From Cryptomeria japonica (lineage: Eukaryota; Streptophyta; Pinopsida; Cupressales; Cupressaceae): a stretch of 64,000 nucleotides of DNA. Under the pieces are notes generated by a model that saw nothing but the letters and a program-made list of their open reading frames with translations, had not been told where the DNA came from and ran no database searches. The position numbers and the translations under genes are program-made. How positions within the stretch are numbered: the stretch's first letter is position 1; every line of letters begins with the position of its first letter. The stretch is taken from positions 823,976,896 to 824,040,895 of the forward strand of contig NC_081414.1 of assembly GCF_030272615.1 (NCBI RefSeq), given 5' to 3'. Positions 59,650 to 64,000 of this stretch are shown here, piece by piece.

Positions 59650-62600
59650 TGCAACCTCTTCTAACTATTCAAGAGTGCCCTCTAACTGCTCTGCATCCTG
59701 GATGGCATATTTTGTTGTCCATTCATTGTACACATCATCAGTGGGCCATGTGAAATTAATCACTTTTGTCTTAGCCTTGGTCAACCTTTTCCAGGAATTT
59801 CTCATCTTGTTGACTTCTGAATTGAGAAAACCATAATGAGACTTGATTTTCTCTATCTCTTGAATTGTCACAACAAAGAAGGAAGCATCATCTAGATCAA
59901 CAATTCCTTTAATCCTGGTCGACAATTTGGCCTCTAATTCCTTGAGACACACTTGTTGTCCTTTAGTTGATCTGGGCTAGCAAAAACTCCTGGGAGCAAC
60001 TCAAAAACCTGATCAGTATATTCATTTTTGTACAAGTTAATTTTCCTATCAGCATTATCCACCCCTTCTGCTAATTTCACTAGATCCTTGGTGGTATCAC
60101 AAGTGGATTTGATGATAGGATTGGCCCCTGCTTCATCATAAGATGCACAAATAGACTCCAAGTCCTTCTCTCTAGGCCTCCATTTGTCAAAAATAGGTGT
60201 CACAATGGCTTTATCTCCATTGAGCTCATTCCTCATATCCAAAATCTTGCTTATGTTATTATATAGAAATGAGGCACTCATTGCATCTGCAAAACTTGAA
60301 ATAGTAGCTCTTACTTTATCCTCATATTTCTTGGCACACATGGCATGAGCCTGTTTCAAATTCTCTAGCTCTTGAGGAGTAATCTCAATCATCTGGGAGC
60401 TTGAGATGGTGGGAACTCAATGATGGACTGCTAGGTGGAGGTCTTGCAAGAGAAGAGGAGATCATCAGTGTTGAAGACTCACCTTGATGGTACTGTCCTG
60501 TCAACTGGCTTTCCAGCTTAGCAATGATGCTATCTCTACCTCTTACCTCTTCCTTAACACTGTTATAGGCCTTCAAAATTGTCTCCAACTTGACTTGGAG
60601 GTCTGCTTTCTCCTTGGCCTCCTTTTCTATGATTGCAACACTAAACTTTGCAGTCTCTAGCACAGTGCTAGCAACTTCTACTACCCCTGTGCTTTGCACT
60701 CTCTTTACTATCATTCCACCAAGGTAGCTTGACCCTTGGGTATCTTTGCTTTTCTTATTTTCATCTCTCTTGAGAGACCACATGACGAGTGCAGCATTAT
60801 CCTTGCTGAAAGTGATTCCCTCCATGGGCTTAGTTTCTTTCCTCATGGCCTCTAGTACCAGGGCATCTGCTATGTCCCATTCAGGGAGAATAAGCACTCC
60901 AGCTTGTGCCACCATATCTCTTCCTTGCTCAGGAGTGATGGTCTTAAATTATTCCATCATTTCCTATTTTATTTCTTCCTCTACAAGAGCTGGACCTTTG
61001 CTAGGCTGCTCACCTTTTCTCTTCTCACATCTTGCATTGTATTTATCTATGTTTTGTTTCCATAAAAACTGCATAAATGCTCCGGAAGTAACAAAATTGT
61101 TGTCAGCCAAGAAGTCATCACTGGCTTGCTTTATCTCAGGTTCAAACTCCTAGCATTTAAGTTCAGTTGTAGTAATATTCATTTCAGCGGCAAGGGGTTC
61201 TTCTAGCATTCCTTCCTCTCACTTATCATATGTGTAGGCAATTTCCCCTAAACTACCCAACTGTAAAAGTTGCTCAGCTGCTGCTTGCTCATCTCCTATG
61301 TGGATAGGGGATTGGGATGGAGAGTACAAAGGTGTATCAGATTGTACTTCTTTTCCTACTCTCTAATTTTTAGGGCTCTCTTGGATGTCAATGACATCTT
61401 GTATCTTCCTCTTTCCTTTGGAGGTAGAGGGCTCCCCTATTGTAGGCATCAACACACTATAACTAGATTTATTATGTAGTGTGTAATCACCAGGAGGGAT
61501 TGCTTTGGTGGAGGCAGACCTACTTAGAATCATTCTTGCCTTTTTAGGGTTGCTTTTAATCACAACTTCCCTTTCTCCTTCAGGGTTTGCATCACATTCT
61601 CAAAGCAAACAATTAAAAACTTTATTTTCTCCTCCAGAGGGAAAAAGCTAGACAATGGGTCATAGCTGGCATTAAACTGATGCACAAAGTCTAAGGCTTT
61701 CTTATAAGCCACCCATTTTTCTTTCCTCAGTTCCTATTCATCCAAGTCAAACTCATTTCTAATGAGGTCCTCAGGAAGCTGAAATTGATGGGGTCTTCCT
61801 CTACACACTGCCCTCTTCCTGAATATGCCATTGAAGAAGTCTTCAGGATCTGCACACTTGGATATTGTAGTTGACAAATGATAGGGTTTGAGAAAGTCTT
61901 CAAAACAATTCCAACCTCCCTTGGTTATTATAAATTGATGCGCTATGGTAATCATAGGGAAAATAGTCCCTTTACCTTTGCCTGTCAGCTTTGCCTCTTG
62001 TACACTACCAATCTGTCTGAGGACTTCTGCAATTTCCACTTTGAGAGGGACCTGATAGGGCAACAAGAATGGAGTGCCTTTAAAACCAAAAACTCTAAAA
62101 ACTGTTGAGACTAGGTACAGATAAATGTCAGCCCAATTATGAACAATCTTTATATTCTCTGCAAATTCTTTTGGTCTAATAAATTCCAAAAGAACCTTGG
62201 GGATTCTTGGGTTCTCTGAATAGAGGAGAGTCCTAATCTTGGATGCAAAATATTTATCAAATTTCAAGAAACTGACATCCTCTCTATCCCATGACAAGAT
62301 AGTACTCCATAGTTGCACTGACATCTTTTCTCCTTCCTTCTCTTTGATGAGGTCCAATCCACTGGCAAAGTAATCACCTCCTTTGAACATAAATAGATGC
62401 ATAAGGAGTGAATACCATCCGAAAGGCCTATCCACCTTTCCATTTTTTATTCCTACTAACCCTCCATGGATAGTATCAGCAATGAAAGAAGCATAATCAA
62501 AAGTTACTGCAAGGGAAGGATTTAAAATCTGAGCAATCATTAGCAAGTAGTGATTGGGCATATTTGCTTTAGCATCTTCTCCCAAAACTTGGTAGAGTGA

Positions 62601-63230
62601 CCAATACATTCCCTTAGCCCTGAGGGTGAACATATTCAATGAGAAGGGCTCTTTTGTGTTGGGTCCTACAACTGTCAACCCACCTATCTTCACAAAAAAT
62701 TCCTTAAGAGGCCCACTCCTAAGGTGATTCCTTTGTGCGCTGTATATTTGAACTAATGATTTGACATTTATGGGTTCAAGAAAATTTGTAAACTCATTGA
62801 GCCCAAAGGCACTTCTGAACTCTTCAGTATTAATTTCAATAAGGGTTTTTCTATTTATAGCACTAATGCTTCTTTTAATTGGATCATAATTAAGTGCAAT
62901 TTGAGTCAATAGATCCATGTCCATGAATACCCCTGGAACTACCAACTTCCCTACATCTAACTCCTAGATGCTATTTTGTGGGGTCAGAGAATTCCTCATT
63001 CCAAAACCAACCTTGAATAACCCCAACCCAGGTAATATGACCTGTGGATCTCTCAACCAGTTTCCCTTATCATATAGCCCTTCTCCTATCTTCAAACGAG
63101 GAGTTCTAGGCACTAACTCTTTTACTTTTGATGCCTGGTTAGTTGACAACATCAATTGTTCAAGAAAATCATCACAAATGGCCCTCTCCTTATAATTAAC
63201 CTTCTCGGAGAACTCTCTCTTAGGTGCCAT
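59650..63230 (-). pseudogene. Element B unknown ORF (long non-gag, non-pol protein)
   Basis: It starts at ATG 63230 (MAPKREFSEKVNY) and reads to about 59650 with stops at about 62967, 61734 and 61362, at least one frameshift near 61570 and a few more stops around 61200-60940. The N-terminal 500 residues look globular, with hydrophobic and aromatic blocks (GMYWSLYQVLGEDAKANMPN, HNWADIYLYLVSTVFRVFGF). A Ser/Lys/Pro linker follows (61560-61360, SSYSVLMPTIGEPSTSKGKR), then a coiled-coil-like stretch (EKEAKEKADLQVKLETILKA at about 60610) and a final helical part with DLESICASY (about 60150) and ELEAKLSTR. No zinc knuckle, protease, integrase or RT motif is present. Its place before the 3' LTR recalls the extra ORF downstream of pol in SIRE-type copia elements, but it could equally replace gag-pol in a non-autonomous element. 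Function unknown. Confidence 0.6.
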
Positions 63231-64000
63231 TTTGAAAATGCAAGCAATCAAAATACTACCACCAAATGGTTCAGCAATAAATCAAGACCTTAATTAAAAC
63301 ACTACAAAGCAATTACCACACAAGAGTATAAGAAAACCTAATTTTAGCTTGAAATAATCTTCTCTGCAACTGAATTGACTCGCTTTGTATTTGAAGGCAA
63401 AAGCTATGTATCTACTCTTTTGCAACAATTCTTTTGAATAATACCTTTACTCAATCGACAGGAGATCATATATGGTACCCAGGGTCTTAACTGCAACATT
63501 GATTCCACATGCTTCGGCCATCCCTTCAGAATTGAATTCATGAGAGAATTCGTATTTTTCACTCCAACGGGCCACAACATTCCTACAATTCTTTTCTTTC
63601 GCTCTTTCACTGTTTCACGAAGCATAACCTTTAGGCAATTTCGATAAGCAAAATCACGCCAACAATCCGATCAAAAGAAACTTGATCGGCTGTTATACTG
63701 ACTTTACAGTCTTACCTTCGCACTAGGCCCCACCTCCTTTTCGCTATTTCACAGACTTTATCTTTCAAGCACTTCTCCTTCGCGAAACAGTGCCAGATGT
63801 TAGATGGAACTCTAACTGCTCGGCATTTAACTCTCACCGGGACCGTCGACATCTTTACTAACTGTGCCTTTACCTTAACTGCTAGCGGTTTTTTACTATT
63901 TCACAGAGCTTAAACATCTATCAACTTCGGGCTGCAAAATAATGCAAAGCGTTGGATTAGATTGGAGATGACCATCCTTTAAGGGAAACCATTTATCTCT
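63231..64000 (-). other. Leader upstream of the element B ORF
   Basis: No pol or gag coding was recognised on the minus strand, and no PBS of the TGGTATCAGAG type. A 73-codon open frame (63404-63625) has no recognisable features. The absence of pol for 770 bases upstream of the ORF is the main reason to suspect that the ORF is transcribed separately or that pol is missing. Confidence 0.4.

Larger units (their letters stand above)
57621..64000 (-). mobile_element. Element B: LTR element with an unknown long ORF, inserted in element A
   Basis: Its left LTR start TGTTAGACACAATGCACCAC (57621) cuts the reading frame of element A. An LTR-like stretch with the shared modules follows, then a minus-strand ORF of nearly 1,190 codons, then a leader. 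The element runs off the window, so its 5' LTR, PBS and any pol upstream are not visible. Confidence 0.65.

Overview
This is nuclear DNA from a seed plant. The one host gene is a split gamma-glutamyltransferase (GGT) gene with GT-AG introns and a plant-type promoter. Almost everything else is nested LTR retrotransposons, a plant L1-clade LINE, tRNA-derived short repeats and simple-sequence DNA. The AT-rich composition, a roughly 10 kb intron loaded with old retroelements and very deep nesting fit a large gymnosperm-type genome such as a conifer. The species cannot be read from the sequence, and this placement is an inference.

Layout. 1-10925 is a minus-strand Ty3/gypsy chromovirus-like element. 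Its 3' LTR runs off the left edge. Its pol is broken, its gag is deleted, and its unusually long 5' LTR (about 3.8 kb) holds a 5'-truncated L1 (6913-10282) flanked by a perfect 15-bp target-site duplication. 10926-13206 is the AT-rich upstream region of the GGT gene. 13268-31258 (plus) is the GGT gene. Seven exons join in frame to 591 codons plus a stop, beginning with a 7-nt first coding exon, and the catalytic Thr is expected at residue 381. Its introns carry a decayed copia element, local tandem duplications and a dimeric tRNA-like SINE.

31259-36312 is intergenic, with a fossil copia RT/RNase H (minus) and a roughly 1 kb polypyrimidine tract. From about 36.3 kb to the right edge lies a stack of insertions. 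A plus-strand copia (PBS 38668, gag from 38817) is cut inside gag by a gutted minus-strand copia (39238-41377, perfect 5-bp TSD GATCT). It is cut again near its protease by two LTRs facing each other (41769-43521). The right-hand LTR appears to belong to a minus-strand element whose non-coding interior runs rightward. That interior is split by a structurally complete but mutated minus-strand copia (46286-53602) and then by element A (from 53967). Element A is itself split inside its open reading frame by element B (from 57621), which continues past 64000.

The most unusual content is in elements A and B. They have copia-family-like LTR modules but encode long, non-gag, non-pol proteins that I cannot assign to a known family. 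In both, the protein ends in a helical, charged region with a similar short motif (ELERICNAY in A, DLESICASY in B). These are the best candidates in the window for a previously undescribed component. No rRNA genes, functional tRNA genes, CRISPR arrays or bacterial-type features were seen.
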